DNA from: Bacteroidales bacterium UBA1184 | GTDB taxonomy: Bacteria > Bacteroidota > Bacteroidia > Bacteroidales > ML635J-15 | NCBI GenBank assembly: GCA_002310235.1 | Contig: DBYO01000042.1 | Span: 5,110-12,835, forward strand | Reading direction: 5' to 3' | Length of the DNA: 7,726 nt | Shown: piece after piece, positions 1 to 6,203 of the stretch | How the letters are laid out: every line of letters starts with the position of its first letter | Numbering within the stretch: position 1 is the stretch's first letter | Position numbers and translations under genes: made by a program | Notes under the pieces: model-generated | The model's input: only the letters and a program-made list of their open reading frames with translations | What the model was told of the DNA's origin: nothing | The model's database searches: none

Positions 1-685
1 ACTTTGTAGGAATCACTGCACTGCAACGGCCTTTGTTGATGTCGACACCAGAATGACCACCGAGTCCGCCCTCCATACGGATACGGTACCAACTGCGTGC
101 ACCTTCTGGAGCCAACTGTCTGCTAATTGGAATGCTATGGAACTGCAAGCAAGCTCCTGCGGCACCGGTCGTGATGGTGTCGTAGTCCTCCGAATCGAGG
201 TTGATGACCTTACGGCCTTTCAGAAAATCCTTGCTCAACTGCGAAGCACCCGACATTCCGTCTTCCTCGTTAGTCGTAGCGATGACCTCAAGGGCAGGAT
301 GTACAATGCTATCGTCCTCGAGTACGGCAAGAGCCATCGACAGACCAATACCATTGTCGGCACCCAACGATGTACCACGCGCCTTCATCCATCCGTTATC
401 TTCGTAAGCTTCAATGGGATCGTTCAGCGGGTCGCCCATACCCACGCACACCATATCCATGTGGTTCAGCAACACGATGGTTTCGGCCTGTTCGTGACCA
501 GGAGTGGCTGGCTTGCGTATCACGACACAATTTTCCTTGTCACGTTCGTACTCCAGATGATTTCGTTCTGCAAACTTGCAGAGATAATCAGCCACTCGCT
601 CTTCGTGATGCGATGGACGCGGTATCTGGTTCAGTTCATGAAAGATGCTGAAAACTCGTTCTGTCTTAATGCTAATGTCTGTCAT
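1..685 (-). CDS. pepD: PepD-type aminoacyl-histidine dipeptidase (M20C), N-terminal part, cut by window edge
   Basis: This is the first 228 codons of a cytosolic zinc dipeptidase that hydrolyses dipeptides such as Xaa-His; the family is normally about 480-490 residues, so a bit under half is present. The start at 685 gives the expected family N-terminus, with IPRPSHHEE at residues 21-29. Visible metal and catalytic residues follow the PepD order: H75 and D77 in NHMDM, bridging D110 in GADNGIG, E140/E141 in TNEEDGMSG, and D164 in NLDSED. The GGHSGVD motif of the dimerisation (lid) domain is at about 209-215. The last zinc ligand (a C-terminal His) lies outside the window. The gene starts 37 bp after the DUF1848 stop on the same strand with no -7 promoter match between them, so co-transcription is likely. 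No frameshift is seen. Family assignment is firm; the exact substrate is inferred. Confidence 0.93.
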   Translation of the reverse strand, partial: MTDISIKTERVFSIFHELNQIPRPSHHEERVADYLCKFAERNHLEYERDKENCVVIRKPATPGHEQAETIVLLNHMDMVCVGMGDPLNDPIEAYEDNGWMKARGTSLGADNGIGLSMALAVLEDDSIVHPALEVIATTNEEDGMSGASQLSKDFLKGRKVINLDSEDYDTITTGAAGACLQFHSIPISRQLAPEGARSWYRIRMEGGLGGHSGVDINKGRCSAVIPTK

Positions 686-722
686 ATCCTATTATTTTTT
701 GTTTTTGCGTTAAAATTAATTT

Positions 723-1790
723 TCATTTCCCCGTTATCGTTTCTGATTTCCAATCCGTTAATTTCGCTTGCTCATAATTCTTTACCGCCACTTCTTTGCT
801 GGCATTTGCATAGCAATATTCGCACAAATGCGGACAGGTGTTGTATTCGCCGATGTCCTTGCTCACCATACATCCGCAGGCGGTACGCTGACCTTTGTCG
901 CGGTTGTCCTTGTGCTTTATGGCGTACTGGTTGGCATTCAGCATAATGGCGTTAGGTGGAATAGGTGCCGTGCCGAACAAACCTTTTTCGATGTTCTTGA
1001 TTTCCACGCCTAAAAAATCCATCAAAATTTTGTCCTTGTATGCAAAACGAATCATCAGATTGTCGTCAACACAATGGTTGTGCGAAATGCCGTCAAGGTC
1101 AACCGCTTCGCCACAGGTCGCCAAAGTGTAGTTCCAGTTGTTCGATTTGTTCAATTCGACCAATCGCTTGGCAAAGTCAACCATCTGTTCTTCAGTCCAT
1201 TCGGAATAATTGACCTTGCTTTTCTCAAGATTTGCCTTCACCTTTTTGTACAAGGCAATGTCCGCAAAACTGAAAACCAGCTTTTCCGTATATCCGACCA
1301 ATTTGTTACCGATATTCTCGAGCTTGCAAAGCAAATCGTCAATCGAAATCTTATCCGTCAGAATCAGCGGGTCGAAACGCCAAACGACTCTGCCCTTGCC
1401 TAATTTTTCAACTAATTGCCGAAATGTTTCAATCCGCTTTTCAAGCGGTGGCACACCTCGTTCCAAACCTTCAGCAACATAGTCGTTCAGAGTGTATTGA
1501 ATGTAACAGCCGATGTTACGCTCCTGCAAATAATCAAGATGTTCCAGCAGTGGCTCTGGGTTTTTCGACCAGAAGACGATGAACCGAGTATCGCCGTATG
1601 CCACATAGCTTTTCACGCCATTGAACGGATTTGTCCATGCCGAATAGCCTACTTTCAGCCGATAGAAAAACCAGTCGGAGTAAAAGGCAGGGATGTCAGT
1701 GCTTCGGCTTGCCGAAACAATTACAGGGAACTGAGCATCAACCCATTCGCCATTTTCGCGTTGTATTTTATTTTTGTGCCACTGAGCCAT
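723..1790 (-). CDS. DUF1848 family protein with C-terminal radical-SAM-like cysteine cluster
   Basis: A 355-residue soluble protein of the uncharacterised DUF1848 family. Family hallmarks are the N-terminal segment SASRSTDIPAFY (26-37), FWSKNPEPLL (73-82), WRFDP (137-141) and HNHCVDD (237-243). The C-terminus carries CGC (C305, C307) and then C319, C323 and C326 in CX3CX2C spacing, the spacing that binds the 4Fe-4S cluster in radical SAM enzymes; the DUF1848 family is known for this resemblance. In ordinary radical SAM enzymes the motif is N-terminal, whereas here it ends the barrel-like domain. An iron-sulphur enzyme is therefore a fair inference, but no reaction is known. The ATG at 1790 places the conserved SASRSTDIP segment near the N-terminus as expected. 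It lies 25 bp after the carbonic anhydrase stop and 37 bp before pepD, in a likely three-gene transcript. No signal peptide or membrane segment is visible. Confidence 0.88.
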   Translation of the reverse strand: MAQWHKNKIQRENGEWVDAQFPVIVSASRSTDIPAFYSDWFFYRLKVGYSAWTNPFNGVKSYVAYGDTRFIVFWSKNPEPLLEHLDYLQERNIGCYIQYTLNDYVAEGLERGVPPLEKRIETFRQLVEKLGKGRVVWRFDPLILTDKISIDDLLCKLENIGNKLVGYTEKLVFSFADIALYKKVKANLEKSKVNYSEWTEEQMVDFAKRLVELNKSNNWNYTLATCGEAVDLDGISHNHCVDDNLMIRFAYKDKILMDFLGVEIKNIEKGLFGTAPIPPNAIMLNANQYAIKHKDNRDKGQRTACGCMVSKDIGEYNTCPHLCEYCYANASKEVAVKNYEQAKLTDWKSETITGK

Positions 1791-1815
1791 GTATGTCGAG
1801 AATATCGGTTAATTT

Positions 1816-2361
1816 TTACATTTTTATTTCTTCTAACGCACCTGTTTCAGAGTCGATTATGAAACCGCGCACCACAATGTCCTTAGGAACAAGCGGATGA
1901 GTCTTGATGGTTTCGACTGTCTTACGCACAGATTCGGGCGTATCCTTGAAGCCCTCAAGCCAGTGGTCCAGGTTGATTCCGCATTTACGGATGGTGTCAA
2001 GAGTCTCGTCGGTTATGCCACGGGCAATCATTTCATGGTGAAAGTGGTCGTAGCTCATGTGGCAAGCCCCGCAATGCGAGTGCGCCACCACCATAATTTC
2101 TTCAACGCCAAGTTCGTATATAGCCACAATCAGGCTTCGCATCGCCGAATCGAAAGCCGAAATGACAAGACCACCGGCGTTTTTGATGATTTTCGCATCA
2201 CCGTTTTTCAGTCCGAGGGCGGCAGGCAGAAGTTCCGTCAGTCGGGTGTCCATGCACGACAGCACCGCCAGTTTCTTGTCGGGGTACTTGTCCGTCAGGT
2301 ATTTATCGTAACCTTTCTGTTCAACGAAAGTCTTATTGTAGTTGATTATCTGGTCTATCAT
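1816..2361 (-). CDS. Small beta-class carbonic anhydrase
   Basis: A 181-residue cytosolic zinc enzyme that should interconvert CO2 and bicarbonate. The beta-class signature is clear: C36, D38 and R40 in SCMDTRL give one zinc ligand and the Asp-Arg dyad, and H94 and C97 in HSHCG give the other two ligands. KNAGG (60-64) matches the conserved Asn-Ala-Gly-Gly turn. Length and layout fit the short single-domain branch (like mycobacterial Rv1284) rather than the longer plant type. The residue before the second ligand Cys is His (H96), where many relatives have Asp (HTDCG). It is the first gene of a probable minus-strand operon with the DUF1848 gene and pepD. A TACCTTTG promoter element lies 25 bp upstream of the start. 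Activity is inferred from intact ligands; some members of the wider fold have other roles. Confidence 0.92.
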   Translation of the reverse strand: MIDQIINYNKTFVEQKGYDKYLTDKYPDKKLAVLSCMDTRLTELLPAALGLKNGDAKIIKNAGGLVISAFDSAMRSLIVAIYELGVEEIMVVAHSHCGACHMSYDHFHHEMIARGITDETLDTIRKCGINLDHWLEGFKDTPESVRKTVETIKTHPLVPKDIVVRGFIIDSETGALEEIKM

Positions 2362-2385
2362 ATATGTTTTGTTTGTAATGATTTA

Positions 2386-2393
2386 CAAAGGTA
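2386..2393 (-). promoter_or_regulatory. Bacteroidota -7 promoter element for the carbonic anhydrase operon
   Basis: On the minus strand this reads TACCTTTG, an exact match to the TAnnTTTG consensus of the Bacteroidota housekeeping sigma factor. It lies 25 bp upstream of the carbonic anhydrase ATG, which would give a short leader of about 15-20 nt. The -33 TTTG element is not clear; the nearest candidate is TTTC, 17 bp upstream. The same octamer precedes the sigma gene that starts at 6015. Confidence 0.55.
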
Positions 2394-2407
2394 AAAAATA
2401 AATTAAG

Positions 2408-2426
2408 GCAGAAATTTAAATTTTGC
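2408..2426. repeat. AT-rich near-perfect palindrome in the divergent intergenic region
   Basis: The core AAATTTAAATTT (2412-2423) is a perfect 12-bp palindrome. It is flanked by GCA and TGC with one extra G on the left side, making an almost symmetrical 18-bp element. It lies 15-33 bp upstream of the -7 element of the carbonic anhydrase promoter, where a regulator could bind. AT-rich palindromes also arise by chance, so an operator role is only a possibility. Confidence 0.3.
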
Positions 2427-2515
2427 CCGAGATATGGATTTTGTTTATAGTTGTAAATCAAAGCAATACAGCGAGTTGATTTTTTTATCATTAGCAAAGA
2501 CAAGAAAAAAATATA

Positions 2516-2523
2516 TAATTTTG
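2516..2523 (+). promoter_or_regulatory. Candidate -7 promoter element for the sigma/anti-sigma/DUF4252 operon
   Basis: TAATTTTG matches TAnnTTTG and lies 58 bp upstream of the sigma factor ATG, implying a leader of roughly 50 nt. No convincing -33 TTTG is seen at 19-21 bp spacing. The unit could also be transcribed from an ECF-type promoter by its own sigma factor, which I cannot recognise by eye. Confidence 0.4.
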
Positions 2524-2581
2524 TAAGATTTTATGATTTCAATCGTATTACATGCGGAAGATGATTAAGAACGACTAGAAA

Positions 2582-3064
2582 ATGTCACACGAAGAGTTTT
2601 CAAATATGTACTTACCATTCAGCAGCAAAATGTACGCCCTCGCATACAACATATTGCGAAACCGCGACGAGGCAAGGGACTGTGTACAGGATGTTTATGC
2701 AGAATTGTGGCAGCGACGAAACAGCATCGACTGCGACAAATCACCTCTGCCTCTAGTGCTGACAATGGTTCGCAACAACTGCTTCGACAAACTGAAACGC
2801 AAACATACAGAAAACAACGATTTGGCAGACATACTTTTAGACAACAAAACAGAAGATTCAATCAATGCCAGCAGTACATTGGTCGAAGTTATGAAAATGA
2901 TAAGTATTCTACCGAAAGACCAGCAAACAGTGCTTCGCCTGCGCACTATAGATGGCCTTGAAATACAGCAAATTGAAGAAATAACGCATTTTAGCAGAGA
3001 AAACATATACACATTGCTTTCTAGGGCAAGAAAAACATTAAGAGACAATTTTAAATCATTATGA
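2582..3064 (+). CDS. ECF-type RNA polymerase sigma factor (first of two)
   Basis: A 160-residue sigma-70 family protein of the small ECF class, which directs RNA polymerase to a limited set of promoters, usually under control of a co-encoded anti-sigma factor. Sigma region 2 spans about residues 5-74, with the core-binding helix around 30-43 (DEARDCVQDVYAELW) and the -10-recognition helix around 58-74 (LVLTMVRNNCFDKLKRK). Region 4 spans about 100-155 with the helix-turn-helix around 127-152. Only a poorly conserved linker joins them, as is usual for ECF factors. The stop codon overlaps the next start in ATGA, so translation of the two is probably coupled. An in-frame stop lies three bases before the ATG, which fixes this start as the first possible one. 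The regulon is unknown. Confidence 0.94.
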   Translation: MSHEEFSNMYLPFSSKMYALAYNILRNRDEARDCVQDVYAELWQRRNSIDCDKSPLPLVLTMVRNNCFDKLKRKHTENNDLADILLDNKTEDSINASSTLVEVMKMISILPKDQQTVLRLRTIDGLEIQQIEEITHFSRENIYTLLSRARKTLRDNFKSL

Positions 3065-3627
3065 CTATGGAAACGAAATCAAATATCGAATCACTACTCA
3101 TCCGCTTCTACGAAGGGAAAACGACTCCCGCAGAGGAAGAAAAACTGATGGATTTTTTCCGTTCCGACGATGTTCCAGCCGAACTTGAAGCCGACCGCAC
3201 ATTGTTTCTGTCAATGGCAGAAATCGCCGACACCCAAATACCCGACGATATTGCGACAGAAATAAATGCTTTTGTCGGCAATCTCAATGATTCGGAAACG
3301 GAGAAAAATCCAGAACCAGCATCACGACAACCTAAAAGCAATGTTTTCCGACTAGAAAAACCTCCAAAAACAATCTGGTATCGGATAGCGGCTGCTGCAT
3401 CCTTAATCGCAATTGTCGGGGTTTGCATAATGCAGTTCCAAAATCAAGAATCTAATGAATCGCCATTCCGCGACACCTGTACTAGCGTTGAAGAAGCAAC
3501 AATGCAGATTGAGAGAGCAAACAGCATAATCTCCCGTTCTATACAAATGTGCAAAAAGCCTGCACAAGAAGCCATTCAAAAGACAAATTCAAAAATTAAC
3601 AAGATAAAAAATCAGTCAAAACTTTAA
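3061..3627 (+). CDS. Single-pass membrane protein, probable anti-sigma factor of the upstream ECF sigma
   Basis: A 188-residue protein with no recognised catalytic motif. Residues 1-75 form an acidic, helical cytoplasmic part opening with LLIRFYEGKTTPAEEEKL (12-29); this 'Y-x-G-x-T-T-x-x-E-E' opening is common in Bacteroidota anti-sigma (FecR-like) proteins. A low-complexity linker is followed by a membrane helix at about 107-126, then a basic 60-residue tail that should lie in the periplasm and contains C140 and C164. There is no FecR sensor domain. The start overlaps the sigma stop by four bases; a second in-frame ATG two codons on (3067) is an alternative start. Sequestering the sigma factor is inferred from position, topology and N-terminal motif, not from a detailed family match. 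Confidence 0.72.
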   Translation: MTMETKSNIESLLIRFYEGKTTPAEEEKLMDFFRSDDVPAELEADRTLFLSMAEIADTQIPDDIATEINAFVGNLNDSETEKNPEPASRQPKSNVFRLEKPPKTIWYRIAAAASLIAIVGVCIMQFQNQESNESPFRDTCTSVEEATMQIERANSIISRSIQMCKKPAQEAIQKTNSKINKIKNQSKL

Positions 3628-3639
3628 AAATCAAGGAAT

Positions 3640-4098
3640 ATGAAACGATTAATAATAACAATTGCAATTATTGCCTGCGCATTTGCAGCAATGGCACAAA
3701 ACAAGATTTTCGAAAAGTACGCCAAAATGGAAGATGTGGATTTCGTTTGCATAAACAAAGCAATGTTTAACCTGGCAAACTCAGCCTTGTCTGCCTTGGA
3801 CTCAGAACTCGGCAACCTCGTAGGCATAGAAAAAATGCTTATCATCAATTCGAACACTGCAAAGGGCAAGAGTCAAATAGACAAGGACATAGAAGTTTTA
3901 AGCAATGACAAAAACTACGAAATACTCATGACCGCACGCGATGGTGGCGAAAGTGTTGTTTTTATCTTTACCGACAAACGCAATCCGCATGAACTAATAA
4001 TAGCCACACAGGAAAAGGAGGAAAGCTCGATTCTCGTTTGTGCAGGAAGTTTCTCCTCAAAAGAAGTATATGAAATGCTTAATGGCGAAGGGGATTAA
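3640..4098 (+). CDS. Exported DUF4252 protein
   Basis: A 152-residue protein with a clear signal peptide (MKR, a hydrophobic core, then AFAAMA before Q20), so the mature protein should begin near residue 20 in the periplasm. There is no lipobox cysteine. The rest resembles the uncharacterised DUF4252 family: an opening IFEKYAKMEDV, a middle helix pair (about 41-66), then ILMTARDGGESVVFIFTDKRNPHELIIAT (about 92-120) and a short C-terminal SFSSKEVYEML segment. Family length is similar, so it seems complete. AAGGAAT just before the ATG is a better ribosome site than elsewhere in the window. Located 12 bp after the anti-sigma-like gene and before a strong terminator, it is the last gene of the operon. 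In Bacteroidota, DUF4252 genes are often found beside ECF sigma genes; its function is unknown. Confidence 0.83.
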   Translation: MKRLIITIAIIACAFAAMAQNKIFEKYAKMEDVDFVCINKAMFNLANSALSALDSELGNLVGIEKMLIINSNTAKGKSQIDKDIEVLSNDKNYEILMTARDGGESVVFIFTDKRNPHELIIATQEKEESSILVCAGSFSSKEVYEMLNGEGD

Positions 4099-4122
4099 AA
4101 TCTTAAAATTTACTTACTTACG

Positions 4123-4152
4123 AAAGCAACTGCTCAATACAGTTGCTTTTTT
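4123..4152 (+). terminator. Intrinsic terminator of the first sigma operon
   Basis: A perfect 10-bp stem (AAAGCAACTG / CAGTTGCTTT) with a 7-nt loop runs into six T residues, 25 bp after the DUF4252 stop. This is a textbook rho-independent terminator. Confidence 0.92.
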
Positions 4153-4211
4153 GTTGTTTCTGATTTAGCAATAGATTAAATATTCTATTGATTTGCGATG
4201 CAATATTACAC

Positions 4212-4243
4212 AAAAAAAGACGCAACCCTAAAGTCGCGCCTTT
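4212..4243 (-). terminator. Intrinsic terminator of the second sigma operon
   Basis: On the minus strand AAAGGCGC pairs with GCGTCTTT (8 bp including one G-U pair) around a 12-nt loop and ends in a seven-T run. It lies 33 bp after the stop codon of the SecD-P1-like membrane protein and faces the other terminator. Confidence 0.82.
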
Positions 4244-4275
4244 ATTTTGCTTACAAATTCACCTTCCAAAAAAGC

Positions 4276-5514
4276 CTACTGTCGCAACAATTTCCTGCAA
4301 TACTCTTCCAATTCGTCATCCGAAGACCATTTGTGCATGATGAAGAATTGCCCATTGTTAATTTCGCACTGAACATACCACTCCAGAACCACAACTCCAT
4401 CAATTACAAGAGCGGCATAACGACCTGCTATCTCTCTGGTAAACTGTGACCAAAGTCGACTAGCGTCAGGCGTCAAGTGAACGATAATTGGCACATAGCC
4501 GTCATCATTTTTGCAGGAAACAGAGGTTTCTACACTTTGTATTATCGGCTTGCCCCCCATAACACCAGAACTGATGGCAGGACCCTGGGGCGTTGCCTTT
4601 TTCAAGGCAAAAATTCTTGAATCTTTCTGAGTATCAACCACTGGCAACTCACTTTTCATAACAACAATAGAATCACTTTGCTGCCATTGTGCCATAACGA
4701 GTTTTGTGTTGCCAGGTGAAACAATTGTGTCGGCATAAATTTCCCAGATTTCCAGTTTGCCTTCGGTCGTGTGGTCGTTTTCTGCACGGGCATATATAGT
4801 AGGACGTAGAGCAAAGTGGACAAGTAAAATCACAATGCCAAACACAGCTATCATACTGCCAAGGAAAAGCAGAAATGTGCGCGGGCTCTTTGACTGCGGT
4901 TTACCATCGTAGGACTCGATTTGACGGATTACATTGTTGCAATGGCTGACAAAATTTCGATAAGCCAGGACTGCAAATGTAATAAGCAGCAGTCCGACAA
5001 AGCAAATCGACCAGATTGCATTATAATTCGGTGCCATGTTATATTCGGCAATCGCACTTGTCAGGTAACCTTTGTTCTTTAGGATGTGTACTAGTACAAA
5101 CATAAAGCCAAGTGCCATAATAAAAACCGTATAGACGGCATATCCCGACTTCAGTTTCTGCATATTCTTTGAAAGTGTCAGCAAATCGGCATTTTCCATA
5201 GCCTGCCGTTTTACATTCCGTGTAAGCCAAAGTTCGAATACTATCGAAAATACCATCAGCAGCAGAAATGAAAGTCCAAATGGCAGGAGTTCACCTAAGA
5301 ATGTAAAGTAGGCAAAACCCAGAACCGCAAGGATAGGATAGGCTATCATGACCGTTTTCCTGTATCTGGAGAAATAGTTGGCGTTGTCCTGAATGGTGGT
5401 CTTCATTAGGTGTTCGTTGACGATTTCCTGCTGTTCGAAGCGCTGTTTCAGTTCTTCGTATTGCGCTTTCAGCTGGTCGAGTTCGTTCAGATTATTGTTT
5501 TCTTGATTTTCCAT
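4276..5514 (-). CDS. Five-pass membrane protein with C-terminal SecD P1-head-like domain
   Basis: A 412-residue inner-membrane protein. Residues 8-40 are a charged, Glu/Gln-rich probable coiled coil in the cytoplasm. Five hydrophobic helices follow at about 54-74, 77-97, 126-145, 167-185 and 213-236. With a cytoplasmic N-terminus, five passes leave residues 240-412 in the periplasm. Within that part, about 295-410 resembles the P1-head subdomain of SecD: LTPDASRLWSQFTRE (347-361) corresponds to the SecD 'xxGAxxFxxxTxxN' helix, AALVIDGVVV (367-376) to 'lAIVLDGkVi', and the closing SSDDELEEYCRKLL to the 'eeAxxLAxxLr' helix. No complete SecD is present. The start is 21 bp after the sigma stop, with AAAGGGA upstream as ribosome site. 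Position suggests it controls, or senses for, the sigma factor; that is inference. I know of no defined function for such proteins. Confidence 0.85.
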   Translation of the reverse strand: MENQENNNLNELDQLKAQYEELKQRFEQQEIVNEHLMKTTIQDNANYFSRYRKTVMIAYPILAVLGFAYFTFLGELLPFGLSFLLLMVFSIVFELWLTRNVKRQAMENADLLTLSKNMQKLKSGYAVYTVFIMALGFMFVLVHILKNKGYLTSAIAEYNMAPNYNAIWSICFVGLLLITFAVLAYRNFVSHCNNVIRQIESYDGKPQSKSPRTFLLFLGSMIAVFGIVILLVHFALRPTIYARAENDHTTEGKLEIWEIYADTIVSPGNTKLVMAQWQQSDSIVVMKSELPVVDTQKDSRIFALKKATPQGPAISSGVMGGKPIIQSVETSVSCKNDDGYVPIIVHLTPDASRLWSQFTREIAGRYAALVIDGVVVLEWYVQCEINNGQFFIMHKWSSDDELEEYCRKLLRQ

Positions 5515-5535
5515 GATGATTCCCTTTCATTTTTT

Positions 5536-6015
5536 TTACGACATTTTTACCAGTTTTTCCTTGATACGGGCCAGTCTTACGCCAACATTGTTGGGCGAGA
5601 TGCCGATTATTGCTCCAATTTCATCGTAGCTGATGCCTTCGAGCCAAAGCAGGATAAGGCTTCGGTCGATGAGATCTAGGCGCGATATACGGTCGTAGAG
5701 GATGCGTATTTGCTGTGTCTGCGGATTGTCGGCCTCGTAAGGGTCAATGTTCACTGTCAGCGGGACGGTCTCGGGACGGCGGCGTTCCTTCTTGTCCTGG
5801 TTGATGGCGGTGTTGAGCGCCACGCGGTATATCCAGGTCTCGGCGCTGCTGCGGCCTTCGTATTGATCGAAGCCGTTCCAAAGTCGGATTAGGATTTCCT
5901 GGAATAGGTCGTCGATTTCGTCCTTGTTGGTCGAGAACATGTAGCACACCGTGTAGATGGTCCGCTTGTGCTGTCGTACCAGAAGTTCAAACTTATGTTC
6001 TTTGTCGTTGTTCAT
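5536..6015 (-). CDS. ECF-type RNA polymerase sigma factor (second of two)
   Basis: A 159-residue ECF sigma factor. Region 2 spans about residues 10-76, with DLFQEILIRLW (36-46) as the core-binding helix and WIYRVALNTAINQDKK (61-76) as the -10-recognition helix. Region 4 is at about 105-155, with the helix-turn-helix at about 130-152 (YDEIGAIIGISPNNVGVRL). It is only distantly similar to the sigma at 2582-3064 and closer to the general ECF consensus. It is followed after 21 bp by the five-pass membrane protein gene, probably in one transcript. A TACCTTTG promoter element lies 50 bp upstream. The gene diverges from the M28 peptidase gene. No classical anti-sigma gene is adjacent, so the membrane protein is the best candidate regulator. 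Confidence 0.95.
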   Translation of the reverse strand: MNNDKEHKFELLVRQHKRTIYTVCYMFSTNKDEIDDLFQEILIRLWNGFDQYEGRSSAETWIYRVALNTAINQDKKERRRPETVPLTVNIDPYEADNPQTQQIRILYDRISRLDLIDRSLILLWLEGISYDEIGAIIGISPNNVGVRLARIKEKLVKMS

Positions 6016-6065
6016 GATTCTTTTAATTTATTCGTTTTCGTTGCAACGTTCATCATGTTAGACAA

Positions 6066-6073
6066 CAAAGGTA
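6066..6073 (-). promoter_or_regulatory. Bacteroidota -7 promoter element for the second sigma operon
   Basis: On the minus strand this reads TACCTTTG followed by TTG, matching TAnnTTTG and identical to the octamer before the carbonic anhydrase gene. It lies 50 bp upstream of the sigma ATG. No good -33 TTTG is found at the expected spacing; a C-rich run occupies that place. Confidence 0.5.
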
Positions 6074-6145
6074 AAGGATTTATTACAGGGGGGTGAGATT
6101 TTTTTGATGTATGACAGAAAATGTTTGTATCCCCCTTCCCTTTTT

Positions 6146-6160
6146 AGTGATTTTGTCACT
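6146..6160. repeat. Short inverted repeat between the divergent sigma and peptidase genes
   Basis: AGTGA and TCACT are separated by five bases (TTTTG). The element lies about 45 bp upstream of the candidate peptidase -7 box and could be a protein-binding site. A 5-bp arm is close to chance expectation, so support is weak. Confidence 0.2.
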
Positions 6161-6203
6161 TTACATTAACTTAATATTAAGGTCATAATCAATTTATCCG
6201 TTA

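Noticed and set aside
53..946. A 297-codon open frame on the plus strand
   Set aside because: It is antisense to the well-supported pepD and DUF1848 genes and its translation has no recognisable motif and an unnatural composition.
1416..2394. Plus-strand open frames of up to 165 codons opposite the DUF1848 and carbonic anhydrase genes
   Set aside because: They lie fully across conserved genes on the other strand and show no family motif; they are shadow frames.
4198..4449. A plus-strand open frame of 83 codons after the first sigma operon
   Set aside because: It starts within the minus-strand terminator area and overlaps the C-terminus of the SecD-P1-like gene in antisense; no coding evidence.
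6087..6136. Possible hairpin between AGGGGG (6087-6092) and CCCCCT (6131-6136) in the sigma/peptidase intergenic region
   Set aside because: Only six pairs with a loop of nearly 40 nt; probably two unrelated homopolymer runs.
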